A stretch of 64,000 bases of DNA, from NCBI RefSeq assembly GCF_000184745.1, contig NC_014931.1, positions 682,001 to 746,000 of the forward strand, given 5' to 3'. A program made the position numbers and the translations under genes. Shown piece by piece: positions 51,626 through 59,425 of this stretch (position 1 is its first letter; every line of letters starts with the position of its first letter). The notes below the pieces were generated by a model. The model ran no database searches. It was given only the letters and a program-made list of their open reading frames with translations, and had not been told where the DNA came from. This DNA comes from Variovorax paradoxus EPS. GTDB taxonomy: Bacteria; Pseudomonadota; Gammaproteobacteria; Burkholderiales; Burkholderiaceae_C.

Positions 51626-53617
51626 TTAGGCTACCTTTTTTTGAAGATCGGCGATGAGCTCCATACGGGACGAGCCTGCGAACGAGTCGCGCTTCAATTT
51701 AAGTGCGTCAATCATGGCCTGGTTGGTCAGCAGGAAGTTGTCCAGCAACGTGTACCAGTTAAGCACAAAGCGCTTCATGCGCTCGTCGTCGCTGATCAGG
51801 CCAGGCAATCCTTTCGCGACCTGGCCCTGCATGCGACTACGAATCTCTGTGTCCGCCTCGGATATCTTGCGCCCGATCAGAATGAGCTCGAAGTGCATTG
51901 CCTCGCTGTTAAATTCCGCGTGCTTCTTAATGAGCTGTGCATAGCCATCGAGTTGCTGGAGGTGCTTGTAGTTAAGCGCGATGCTTGGGCGCTTGATCTC
52001 CACCACGATGCAACGATAAATCTTGCGGCCCATCGAATCGTGGTGCGGAACCTTGCGGGCGAGAAACAAATCCGTCTGCTTGCTCGCGCCCTCGATGGCT
52101 GCGGATTCATTTACTTCCAAGTCGTCCAGGGTAATGTCGTCGATCCCCTTGACCGCGTCGCGAAGCGATTTGGCGATCTTGGTGAACGTATCCTCCTCGG
52201 CCCCAAGCGTCTCGTAGGAGCTGCCAAAAAGCCAAGTGTTGGCCTCGATGATTCCTTGCAAGTCCGGCGTCTCGAGCGTCTCCAAATAGTGGTCGTTCAT
52301 CAGCGTCCGCAGCTTGTCGGCTACCTCGTGCCTACGGCGGAGAACTTCGATCGCTGACACGATGCTTTGCAGCGATACGCTCTTGAGCTGCTTGGCGAAC
52401 AGCTTAGTCGAGACTTCGTCGAGATCCAGCACGCTGTTGAGCACCTCGAAGATGGCGTCGTTCTCGTTCGAGATCGCCAGCTTGTCGAGGAGCCGAACGA
52501 TGATCTTTTTCTGGTTCTTCTTTAGCGACTTCAACGCCGTCGGATCGGCGGTGTAGATGGCGCGCAGGATGCTCTTGGTGTTCTCAAAGCGCCAGTTCTT
52601 GTAGTCCTCCGGCAGGCCCGCGTAGGTAGGAAAGACGCCGTCGGCGACGTAGCCTTCAATCTCCCGCTCGAACTGCTTGCGCAGAAAGTCCTCATACACA
52701 GACTTGGTGATCTTGTTGAGCTCGCGCGCCACCTTTCGCCACGTCTCCGACTCGAAGCCCGTCGCATCTGGGCTGGCCAAGTCACCTCCGCTCGGCTCGA
52801 AAGCGTCAACCCACTTTGAGCCGACGTAGATGCTGGTGTGGAAGTCCCCCTTGTGGTTGAAGGTGCTCAGCCTCTTATCAACTGTCTTGCCCGAAGAGTT
52901 CAAGAGATAGACGTAGGACTTCTCAGAGCCTGGTTTTAGGTCCCAGCGAAGGACCGACACTTCGAAGTCATGGCCGTCGATGGAGAGCTTGCGCTGTGTG
53001 AGGTCGTGCGACGGTACCGCCACCTCCGTCTCATTAAGGCGGAGTTTCTTCGTGGGATTGAGTCCGAGGAACCAACCGAACTCGATGGAAAGCAGCTTAT
53101 GAAGTTCCGCGGTGGTCGGCAGTGCAGCATGTAGGTTGAACAGTTCCGCGGTCGTGCCGGTCTTGCCTACGTCCATCCCTGCGGGCAATGCCGACGACTC
53201 CACTGACCAGCCCTCATATTTCGTGAGCGCCGCGCCGTTCACTTCGATCCGCGCGGGTCCCGATCCGGCCGCATTCGTCCACCAAACGGCTCGTTCGGCG
53301 AGTCTGTGAAAGGACAGTCTGCCGCGACCATGTGAGCCATGCGTCGTCACGTCCTCCTTCTTACTCGAGTCGTTGAATCGGCCAAACGTTTCGGCATGCG
53401 TCTCGAGCTCAATGCCTTCTCCGTCATCGGAGACATCCACTCGCGTCGCGCCGCCCATCGGGCCCTCGTCAACCAGCACTCCGACATTAAGCGCCTTGGC
53501 GTCGAAGCCATTCCAAACCAACTCGGCAATCGCGCGCCACGGATCGGTGGTTCGAAAATGCTTCTTGATTCCCTCCCCGTTGAGTTCCGTCTTTCCTGAG
53601 ATTTGTCGAGTCGCCAT
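51626..53617 (-). CDS. GHKL ATPase fused to Shedu-like PD-(D/E)XK nuclease
   Basis: A 663-residue protein on the minus strand. The N-terminus is a Hsp90/MutL-type GHKL ATPase: N-box E32-x3-N36-x2-D39 in AELVWNGFDA, G1 DDGEGI at 64-69 and G2 GSHGRGR at 94-100. A linker/transducer follows. The C-terminal third starts with EANTWLFG (458-465), as in Shedu/DUF4263 proteins. It then has Asp516 in KQTDLFLAR and E540-I-K542 in VVEIKRP, a D-x23-E-x-K nuclease site. A coiled or helical tail ends the protein. Such an architecture could couple ATP-driven dimer closure to DNA cutting. It is alone, with no visible partner gene, between an IS remnant and the Gabija-like pair. Fold calls are by motif; activity is inferred. 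Confidence 0.78.
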   Translation of the reverse strand: MATRQISGKTELNGEGIKKHFRTTDPWRAIAELVWNGFDAKALNVGVLVDEGPMGGATRVDVSDDGEGIELETHAETFGRFNDSSKKEDVTTHGSHGRGRLSFHRLAERAVWWTNAAGSGPARIEVNGAALTKYEGWSVESSALPAGMDVGKTGTTAELFNLHAALPTTAELHKLLSIEFGWFLGLNPTKKLRLNETEVAVPSHDLTQRKLSIDGHDFEVSVLRWDLKPGSEKSYVYLLNSSGKTVDKRLSTFNHKGDFHTSIYVGSKWVDAFEPSGGDLASPDATGFESETWRKVARELNKITKSVYEDFLRKQFEREIEGYVADGVFPTYAGLPEDYKNWRFENTKSILRAIYTADPTALKSLKKNQKKIIVRLLDKLAISNENDAIFEVLNSVLDLDEVSTKLFAKQLKSVSLQSIVSAIEVLRRRHEVADKLRTLMNDHYLETLETPDLQGIIEANTWLFGSSYETLGAEEDTFTKIAKSLRDAVKGIDDITLDDLEVNESAAIEGASKQTDLFLARKVPHHDSMGRKIYRCIVVEIKRPSIALNYKHLQQLDGYAQLIKKHAEFNSEAMHFELILIGRKISEADTEIRSRMQGQVAKGLPGLISDDERMKRFVLNWYTLLDNFLLTNQAMIDALKLKRDSFAGSSRMELIADLQKKVA

Positions 53618-54256
53618 GCTAAGTATCTGAGTTGTTCATCTCGCCCGTGCGAGGTGCGGGCGAGTTCAGCATGCAGTTTAGTGGCCTAGAGCGTCGAGAC
53701 GCCGAAAACCGACCCTTCGTTTCTCCGGGCAAGAATGGCTGGCGAGGGGAAGTTGAATCGAATGCATCGCATGTCGATCGGCGGTAGTAGCGTCGGCATC
53801 ACTTCTTTTCCTGGCTATCCGGTTGCTGGCCTGAAAGGAATGCACCGATGAGTGCCATCGGTTGATCCCTTGGCCTGCGGACCGCACACGCCTGCTACTG
53901 GAGAGCCGCCATAAAGCATTCTTTCCTTTGCGGCAGGTCGTGAGATTGCGAGCCACGCGTCCGTATGGAATAGCTGCTTCGGTTTTAACCGGTCAACAAG
54001 AGTTGCTGTCCAAGCGGCCGCAACCGCTGCATAGCAGCCGCCATCGGCGTGGCCGTCTGGCATTCGTTCATGGCGTAAGGCCGGCTGTGCCTGCAGTCCG
54101 CCCATGACGCATTCCGAGACCAAGACGGCAGGCATATCGCGATTGCGAGGTGCCGACGCCGCTCGCATAACATTGGGGTCTGATTGAGGTGCCGCGCCTG
54201 GGAGGGCGGCCCTCGAAGTCGACCCGTGTGCCGAAGCGAAAAAACTGGGAGCGAGG
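53618..54256. other. Long divergent intergenic region
   Basis: No supported gene in 639 bases. The DNA is moderately GC-rich and full of short degenerate repeats (for example GCAGCCGC and GGCCGCAACCGC segments near 54020-54050). It separates the minus-strand GHKL-Shedu gene from the plus-strand Gabija-like pair, so both promoters should be here; none can be named with confidence. Confidence 0.5.
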
Positions 54257-55822
54257 ATGCCAACGATTGAAAGGCTGGTGCTGTCGAACTTCAAGAAGTT
54301 CGACAACTTGGAACTCGAGTTTGATCCGGAGCTGAACCTCCTCATCGGGGACAACGAGGCGGGGAAAAGCTCAGTGCTGCTGGCGCTGGAACTTGTGATG
54401 AGCGGAAGTCGCAGCAGGGTCGAAACCATCGGACTCGAGACGCTACTCAACGCCGACGCTGTCAGGGCATTTCAGGCAGGGCCATGTACCGTAGGCCGAC
54501 TACCGGAACTGTTCGTTGAGGTCTACCTCTCGGCCGACAAAAAGCCTGGCCTGAATGGAAAGAACAACTCTAAGGTTCTCGAGCGTGACGGGCTGCGCAT
54601 GTCGTTTGAGCCGATTCTCGACTTCAGCAAGGACATCGCTGAAGCGCTGAAGGAAGACCCGACCAACTTCCCCTTCGAGTACTACGGCGTCCAGTTCTAT
54701 ACGTTTGGGGGCGAGGCGTATTCCAGCGTCAAAAGGCACGTCCGACACCTGGCAATCGATAGCTCCAGAATCGACAGCGAGTATGCGGCGCGGGAATACA
54801 CCCGTTCGGTGTTCGCGATGCACGTGGACGTCGGGAACCGGAGCAGGCTCGAGAACGCCTATCGACAAAGCAAAGGCGGATTCGAGAACGCCCAACTGAG
54901 GGAGCTGAACGACAAACTGGTGGACTACAAGTTCGGCGTGCGCACGAGCGCAAAGGCCAACCTGGAGTCCGACCTGGTCATCACCGAAGACGAGATCCCC
55001 ATCGAGAGTAAGGGCAAGGGGCGGCAGTGCTTCATCAAGACTGAGTTCGCGCTGAGTAAGAAGGGCGTAAAAAGTGGCCTGGATGTCCTGCTCCTAGAGG
55101 AACCTGAGAACCACCTGAGCCACGCGACGATGCACCAGCTCATCGAGCGAATCGCTCAATCGGTGAACAAGCAACTGTTTATCGCAACTCACAGCAGCCT
55201 GATCTCCGCTCGGCTTGACTTGCGCAAAGCCATCCTGCTTGGAGAGCAAGGTCAGCAGGCGCGGCTCAACAAGCTCCCATCTGACACCGCGAAGTTCTTC
55301 ATGAAAGCGCCTGATAACAACGTCCTCGAGTTTGCGCTGTCGAGAAAGGTGATCCTCGTGGAGGGCGATGCCGAGTTCATCCTCCTGGATGCGCTCTACC
55401 AAAAGCACTCAGGGTCCACGTTGAGGAAGGACGGTGTCCACGTCATCTCGGTGGGAGGTACGAGCTTTAAGCGCTATCTAGACCTCGCCAAGCTGCTGGG
55501 CGTGCGCACTGCGGTCATTCGCGACAACGACGGCGACTACCAGAAGAACTGCGTCGACAACTATGCAGAGCACATGATGCCGCATGCCAAAGTCTTTGCA
55601 GACGCCGACTACAAGCAACGAACAACCTTCGAGATCTGTCTGTACGAAGACAACAAGGCCGTTTGCGACGAGGTCTTCCGCAAGCCAAAGCGTAAGCTTG
55701 AGCCGTTGGCGTACATGCTCGCCAACAAGGCTGACGCCGCGTTTGACCTCCTGCTGGCGAAGGAGGCCGAGCTGGTGGCCCCTGGGTACATGCAGGAGGC
55801 CATCAAGTGGATAAACGAGTAG
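54257..55822 (+). CDS. OLD-family ATPase-TOPRIM nuclease (GajA-like)
   Basis: A 521-residue class 2 OLD-type protein. The N-terminal ABC-type ATPase has Walker A GDNEAGKSS at 31-39, a weak signature near GKGRQCF, Walker B DVLLLEEPENHL at 276-287 and the switch His in ATHSS. The TOPRIM half has Glu369 in VEGDAE and Asp423/Asp425/Asp427 in DNDGD, the metal ligands of the nuclease. It overlaps a UvrD-like helicase gene by 16 bp. ATPase-TOPRIM plus UvrD-like helicase in tandem is the hallmark of Gabija, in which GajA nicks DNA when nucleotides are depleted. A start at ATG 54257 with GAGCGAGG upstream is well placed. Confidence 0.85.
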   Translation: MPTIERLVLSNFKKFDNLELEFDPELNLLIGDNEAGKSSVLLALELVMSGSRSRVETIGLETLLNADAVRAFQAGPCTVGRLPELFVEVYLSADKKPGLNGKNNSKVLERDGLRMSFEPILDFSKDIAEALKEDPTNFPFEYYGVQFYTFGGEAYSSVKRHVRHLAIDSSRIDSEYAAREYTRSVFAMHVDVGNRSRLENAYRQSKGGFENAQLRELNDKLVDYKFGVRTSAKANLESDLVITEDEIPIESKGKGRQCFIKTEFALSKKGVKSGLDVLLLEEPENHLSHATMHQLIERIAQSVNKQLFIATHSSLISARLDLRKAILLGEQGQQARLNKLPSDTAKFFMKAPDNNVLEFALSRKVILVEGDAEFILLDALYQKHSGSTLRKDGVHVISVGGTSFKRYLDLAKLLGVRTAVIRDNDGDYQKNCVDNYAEHMMPHAKVFADADYKQRTTFEICLYEDNKAVCDEVFRKPKRKLEPLAYMLANKADAAFDLLLAKEAELVAPGYMQEAIKWINE

Positions 55823-56868
55823 TCTTCGCGGTCGCAGGCTCAGGGAAGACGACCCGCCTTATCAACGAACTGGATCTTGCGAAGCGGGTCTTGCTCATCA
55901 CCTACACAGACAGTAACTGTGAAGAAATTCGTCGCCGCGTTCTTGCAAAGTTCGGGTATCTCCCGGACAACATCACCGTCTGCACCTACTTCACATTCTT
56001 GAACTCGTTCTGCTATCGACCCCTGCTTCTGATGAAGATGCAGACCATGGGAATTTCGTTCGATAGGCCGAGTGAGTACTCATCGCGCCAGAAGCTCGAG
56101 AGCCGTGACCGGTACGTCACAACAGGCGGCCGCATCTACCACGCGAGAATGGCGAAGGTCTTGGATGTGCATGATTGCATTCCGACGCTCCAGCGTCGAC
56201 TGGAGCGCTACTACGACAAAGTCTGCATCGACGAGGTTCAGGATTTCGGCGGACATGACTTCAATCTGCTCAAGCAGATTGTCCAGGCCAACGTCGAGGT
56301 TCTGTTAGTCGGTGACTTCTATCAGCACACGTACTCCACCAGCGCTGATGGCGCGGTCAACAAAGGGCTGCACGACAGTTATGACCGCTTCAAGGATGCC
56401 TTGCGATCTGCCGGCTTGGTGGTTGACACGACGTCCTTGCTCAAGAGCCACCGCTGCAGTTCCTCAGTGTGCTCGTTCATCCGAGACAACATCGGTGTGG
56501 ACATCTATGCGCACTCGGATCGCACCACCCAAGTCTCAGTCGTCCACGAACCATCACTGGCGGCAGAGCTCCACGCTGCTGCAGGCACTATTAAGCTGTT
56601 TTATCAAGAGCACGGACGGTACGGCTGCTACTCGCAGACCTGGGGCGACTCAAAGGGGCGCGACCACTATCAGGACGTCTGCGTCGTCCTGAACGCCGAG
56701 TCTTGGAAGCACTTCTCGTCAGGTACGCTGACCGAGATGGCTGCGACCTCACGGAACAAGCTATACGTCGCGTGCTCGCGTGCGCGCGGCGACCTCTATG
56801 TGATGCCGGACACGATGCTGAAAGTGTTCAAAAAAGCCCGGGATGTTCGTCACGTCCGCTCAGCTTGA
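55807..56868 (+). CDS. Compact UvrD-like helicase (GajB-like)
   Basis: A 353-residue superfamily 1 ATPase. Walker A AGSGKTT lies at 10-16, Ia is YTDSNCEEI (33-41), motif II is IDEVQD at 141-146 with Asp142/Glu143, motif III is GDFYQH at 169-174, a IV-like SHR is at 214-216 and VI is SRNKLYVACSRAR at 315-327. The 1B and 2B insertions of full-size UvrD/Rep (about 700 residues) are reduced or absent, so it is shorter than typical GajB (about 490). Start at GTG 55807 inside the upstream gene (16-bp overlap), which means coupled translation. Paired with the OLD-type gene it fits a Gabija-like system. Confidence 0.82.
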   Translation: MDKRVVFAVAGSGKTTRLINELDLAKRVLLITYTDSNCEEIRRRVLAKFGYLPDNITVCTYFTFLNSFCYRPLLLMKMQTMGISFDRPSEYSSRQKLESRDRYVTTGGRIYHARMAKVLDVHDCIPTLQRRLERYYDKVCIDEVQDFGGHDFNLLKQIVQANVEVLLVGDFYQHTYSTSADGAVNKGLHDSYDRFKDALRSAGLVVDTTSLLKSHRCSSSVCSFIRDNIGVDIYAHSDRTTQVSVVHEPSLAAELHAAAGTIKLFYQEHGRYGCYSQTWGDSKGRDHYQDVCVVLNAESWKHFSSGTLTEMAATSRNKLYVACSRARGDLYVMPDTMLKVFKKARDVRHVRSA

Positions 56869-57198
56869 ACATCTTGACTGCGCGGCCCCCAGCCCTTCCG
56901 CTCGGAATGGCAGGTCCGCCATGAACTGCTTCGATAGTGGCGGTCGTTCGAGTCCTCGCCGTGACCGACAGCAGCCGCTGCGCAGTCCTTCGCGTACGCA
57001 CGCGTCAGACTGGGAGCGGAAACTGATCGTGACCAATTCATAGTCGCCGATCGGCTAAAAGCAGGCGACCTTCCCTTGCCTATCACGCGCTTCTGGGGAA
57101 GTCCATCGCGCATGCCGGCTATGGGTCGGACCGTTCTATTTGATATGCTGAATCGAATTGTTGCAGCGGGCTTCCGCGGCGAAATTTGGAGGAACATC
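56869..57198. other. Gap between Gabija-like pair and Wadjet-like operon
   Basis: No gene is supported over 330 bases. The last 60 bases turn AT-rich and include TTGATATGCT (57140-57149), a possible extended -10, leading into the AGGAGG-type site before the short leader ORF. No terminator with a T-run was recognised after the helicase gene. Confidence 0.4.
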
Positions 57199-57231
57199 AT
57201 GCAGAACGGCCGCGGGGCGCCGCACCCGTGA
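57199..57231 (+). CDS. Ten-codon leader ORF coupled to jetA-like gene
   Basis: ATG at 57199 with GGAGG 6 bases upstream, ending in TGA at 57229-57231. The peptide is ten residues (M-Q-N-G-R-G-A-P-H-P). Its last bases form GTGA, where GTG (57228) is the in-frame start of the jetA-like gene. The only good Shine-Dalgarno in this area belongs to this mini-ORF, so it looks like a translational coupler. Alternatively, jetA could start at TTG 57186 and the mini-ORF be chance. Confidence 0.45.
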   Translation: MQNGRGAPHP

Positions 57232-58691
57232 GAGAGCCTTCGCTTCCCGCAGGCGCCCTCGATTCCAGCCGAAGCAACGCCGGGCTGCTGGACTTATCGC
57301 GCCAGCAGAGGAACGTGCTGCTCTTTCGGCCCATGTTTCAGTTGGAACGATCCAAGGCACTTGTGCTGGAGGCCGACGGCTCTAGCCCGTTCGATGGCGT
57401 TGACACCCATTATTTGGCGCTGTCGGCACTGGATCACATGATGGAGGCCACAACGATCTCCATGGGCAGTATGTCGTCCGAGGTGCTGCAGCATGTCGCT
57501 GACACGGCCGCCCGTATGCGTCCTAGCTTGACTTTGACCCAGGCGCAGAGGGTGGCCACTGCCGTCCTCGACGCCCTGGACAACAAAGCCAACAAACACC
57601 GGGAATTCGAGGCCGAATACTTTGACGCCCCTTCCGGAAGCGTGCGGATGTTCCGGTTCCGGCTGGTGCAGTTCCAGCCGGATCCCCAGGATGTCTACCG
57701 GTACACCCCCACCGCCGAGGGATACCTTGTGTACCTGGGCATGCTGGACCTGTCGCCGGAGGACTCCCAGGAGCTGATGGAGAAGATGTTGGACCTGCTA
57801 GTCCGGCGCGGTCGGTTCGAGGCGGCGCTGGACATTGCCCGGCGCGCCCGGAAGCTCTCCATTGAATTCCGCCAGCTGATTAGCGACAAGCTGCATCAGG
57901 CATACCGGGCCCCGTCGTCGGTGAACTGGAGCAAGGAGATGCAGGGCCGGCTGGCTGAGGCCCGCAAACACGTCAGCGACCGTCAGGCGGAGGATTTCCG
58001 AATGGAGCAGGCAGTCGGCGACGCGCTTCACGAAGCTACAGAACTACATACTCGGGAAAACTTGGTGCTGCTGCGAGAAACTCTGCGCGGCGCCGGCGAC
58101 ATCCGGATGAAGCTGGTACGGGACATCTCCGCCTCCAACGAGCTGTTTATTGCAGCCCAGAAGGCTGCCTTCCGGGCGCGCCGGCCCATGGGGTTGCCAG
58201 ACCTCGAAAGCGTTATCTTCCCTAACGTCATGCAGCTGCACTCGCCGGTGCTGCTGGCCGAGGCCGACAACTTCCTCTGTGCCCTGTATCCGCCCCAGCC
58301 GCTGAAGATGTTCGACCTGAACACCGCCTTCACGATCCTGCGGGAGACCCGTACCAACGATACGCCCTCAGCGGAGAACGAGGGTGAGCTGGAGCAGTTC
58401 AACCCCGTTCCCGACCCCTTTCCCAAAGCCCTCGTGGACGAGGCTCGCAACTGGCTCGCGGCCAAGTTCGAAACGGACGCCACCTGGCAGGCGGATTTCC
58501 TGCTCGAGCTCGCGCGCGAAGACGGCCTTTCTGCGGCGTCCCAGCGCTGCCTAGTCTTCATCCTCTACCAGTCCTTTGCCCAGAGTGAGAGCACCTTTGA
58601 GGGTATGGCGTCACGCAAGAGCGGCGAGGAGTTCATCCTGGACTTTGTACGCGGCGACAACCTCGAATTCTTCAAGAAAGACGGCCAGTGA
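57228..58691 (+). CDS. jetA: Wadjet JetA-like (MksF/kleisin-type) subunit
   Basis: About 487 residues with no catalytic motif I can recognise; largely helical, with a helical C-terminus. It is the first gene of a four-gene set (about 490-, 242-, 1463-residue and a following TOPRIM-like gene) that matches the JetABCD order of Wadjet plasmid-defence SMC systems. There JetA is the MukF/MksF-like kleisin that bridges the SMC heads. Its stop overlaps jetB in GTGA. The start is uncertain (GTG 57228 versus TTG 57186). It does not look like DUF3375 (type I) or DUF2397 (type II), so a type III-like origin is favoured. Assignment rests on operon order and size, not direct motif. Confidence 0.7.
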   Translation: MREPSLPAGALDSSRSNAGLLDLSRQQRNVLLFRPMFQLERSKALVLEADGSSPFDGVDTHYLALSALDHMMEATTISMGSMSSEVLQHVADTAARMRPSLTLTQAQRVATAVLDALDNKANKHREFEAEYFDAPSGSVRMFRFRLVQFQPDPQDVYRYTPTAEGYLVYLGMLDLSPEDSQELMEKMLDLLVRRGRFEAALDIARRARKLSIEFRQLISDKLHQAYRAPSSVNWSKEMQGRLAEARKHVSDRQAEDFRMEQAVGDALHEATELHTRENLVLLRETLRGAGDIRMKLVRDISASNELFIAAQKAAFRARRPMGLPDLESVIFPNVMQLHSPVLLAEADNFLCALYPPQPLKMFDLNTAFTILRETRTNDTPSAENEGELEQFNPVPDPFPKALVDEARNWLAAKFETDATWQADFLLELAREDGLSAASQRCLVFILYQSFAQSESTFEGMASRKSGEEFILDFVRGDNLEFFKKDGQ

Positions 58692-59416
58692 ACGGACCAG
58701 AACCATCGGTCAAGAACGCGGCGACATTGATCTACAAGGCGCTGCAGACAAGCCTAACGACCGCCGGCGACACCGAGTACCGGGAGCTGGCCGCGCTGTT
58801 TCGCGTGGACGCAAGTTTCCGGCGAATGTGCGAGGACGTGGCCACCGGGCTTACCTTGCAGATCATTGACGCCAGCGAGCTGCGCGGGCTGGTGCTCGTG
58901 CCTCAATCGAAGGACAGCCGCTTTGCCGTGCGGCTAGGCGATATCCGTGCGCACGGCATGGAGCAGCCTCACCGGGTCGCCCTGGTGTTAGCGCACATCT
59001 CAATCTGTGCGGCGTTCTATCCAACCAGCGAGTCGCTCGACGACGACAGCCTGATCCCGCCACCAGTGACGATCGCAACCTGCCGCGACACCCTTTATAG
59101 CCTCGCGCAACGCCTGAAGGACGCCAATCCGCTGCCTGCGGACATCCCGCTGGACTTAGCACCGGGCTGGGAGGCGGTATGCGCGCTTCCTCAAACCCTG
59201 CGCGAAAGCGTCCGCGCAGCTCCGTCCTCGGGTGCAGGTATCGTGAAGATCGCGTTGAACCAGATGGTGGAAGGCGGCCTCGTGCGGCTTGATCGGGGTA
59301 CAGAGGATGACCCGCAGGCCAGCTACACCGCCACCCACCGCCTTCGCGTGCAGTTGCGGGAGATCGCACTGCGCCGCCTGTTCGAGATGGCCCAGCTCTG
59401 CACGGCCCGTCGCTAG
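58688..59416 (+). CDS. jetB: Wadjet JetB-like (MksE/KITE-type) subunit
   Basis: A 242-residue protein with no catalytic motif, the size expected for the MukE-like KITE subunit JetB. It begins with GTG in a 4-bp overlap with jetA and ends 9 bases before jetC. A winged-helix-like segment near the C-terminus (AGIVKIALNQMVEGGLVRLDRG) fits a KITE fold. Its part is to bind the kleisin and DNA next to the SMC heads. Identification is by order and length. Confidence 0.65.
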   Translation: MNGPEPSVKNAATLIYKALQTSLTTAGDTEYRELAALFRVDASFRRMCEDVATGLTLQIIDASELRGLVLVPQSKDSRFAVRLGDIRAHGMEQPHRVALVLAHISICAAFYPTSESLDDDSLIPPPVTIATCRDTLYSLAQRLKDANPLPADIPLDLAPGWEAVCALPQTLRESVRAAPSSGAGIVKIALNQMVEGGLVRLDRGTEDDPQASYTATHRLRVQLREIALRRLFEMAQLCTARR

Positions 59417-59425
59417 GAGAAGACC

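Noticed and set aside
53815..54450. 211-codon minus-strand frame in the divergent region
   Set aside because: Low complexity, rich in Ser, overlaps the start of the OLD-type gene and shows no motif; its only start lies inside that gene.
55807..56868. The UvrD-like gene as a truncated pseudogene
   Set aside because: Motifs I to VI occur in order with an intact frame and a coupled start, so it is more likely a compact enzyme.
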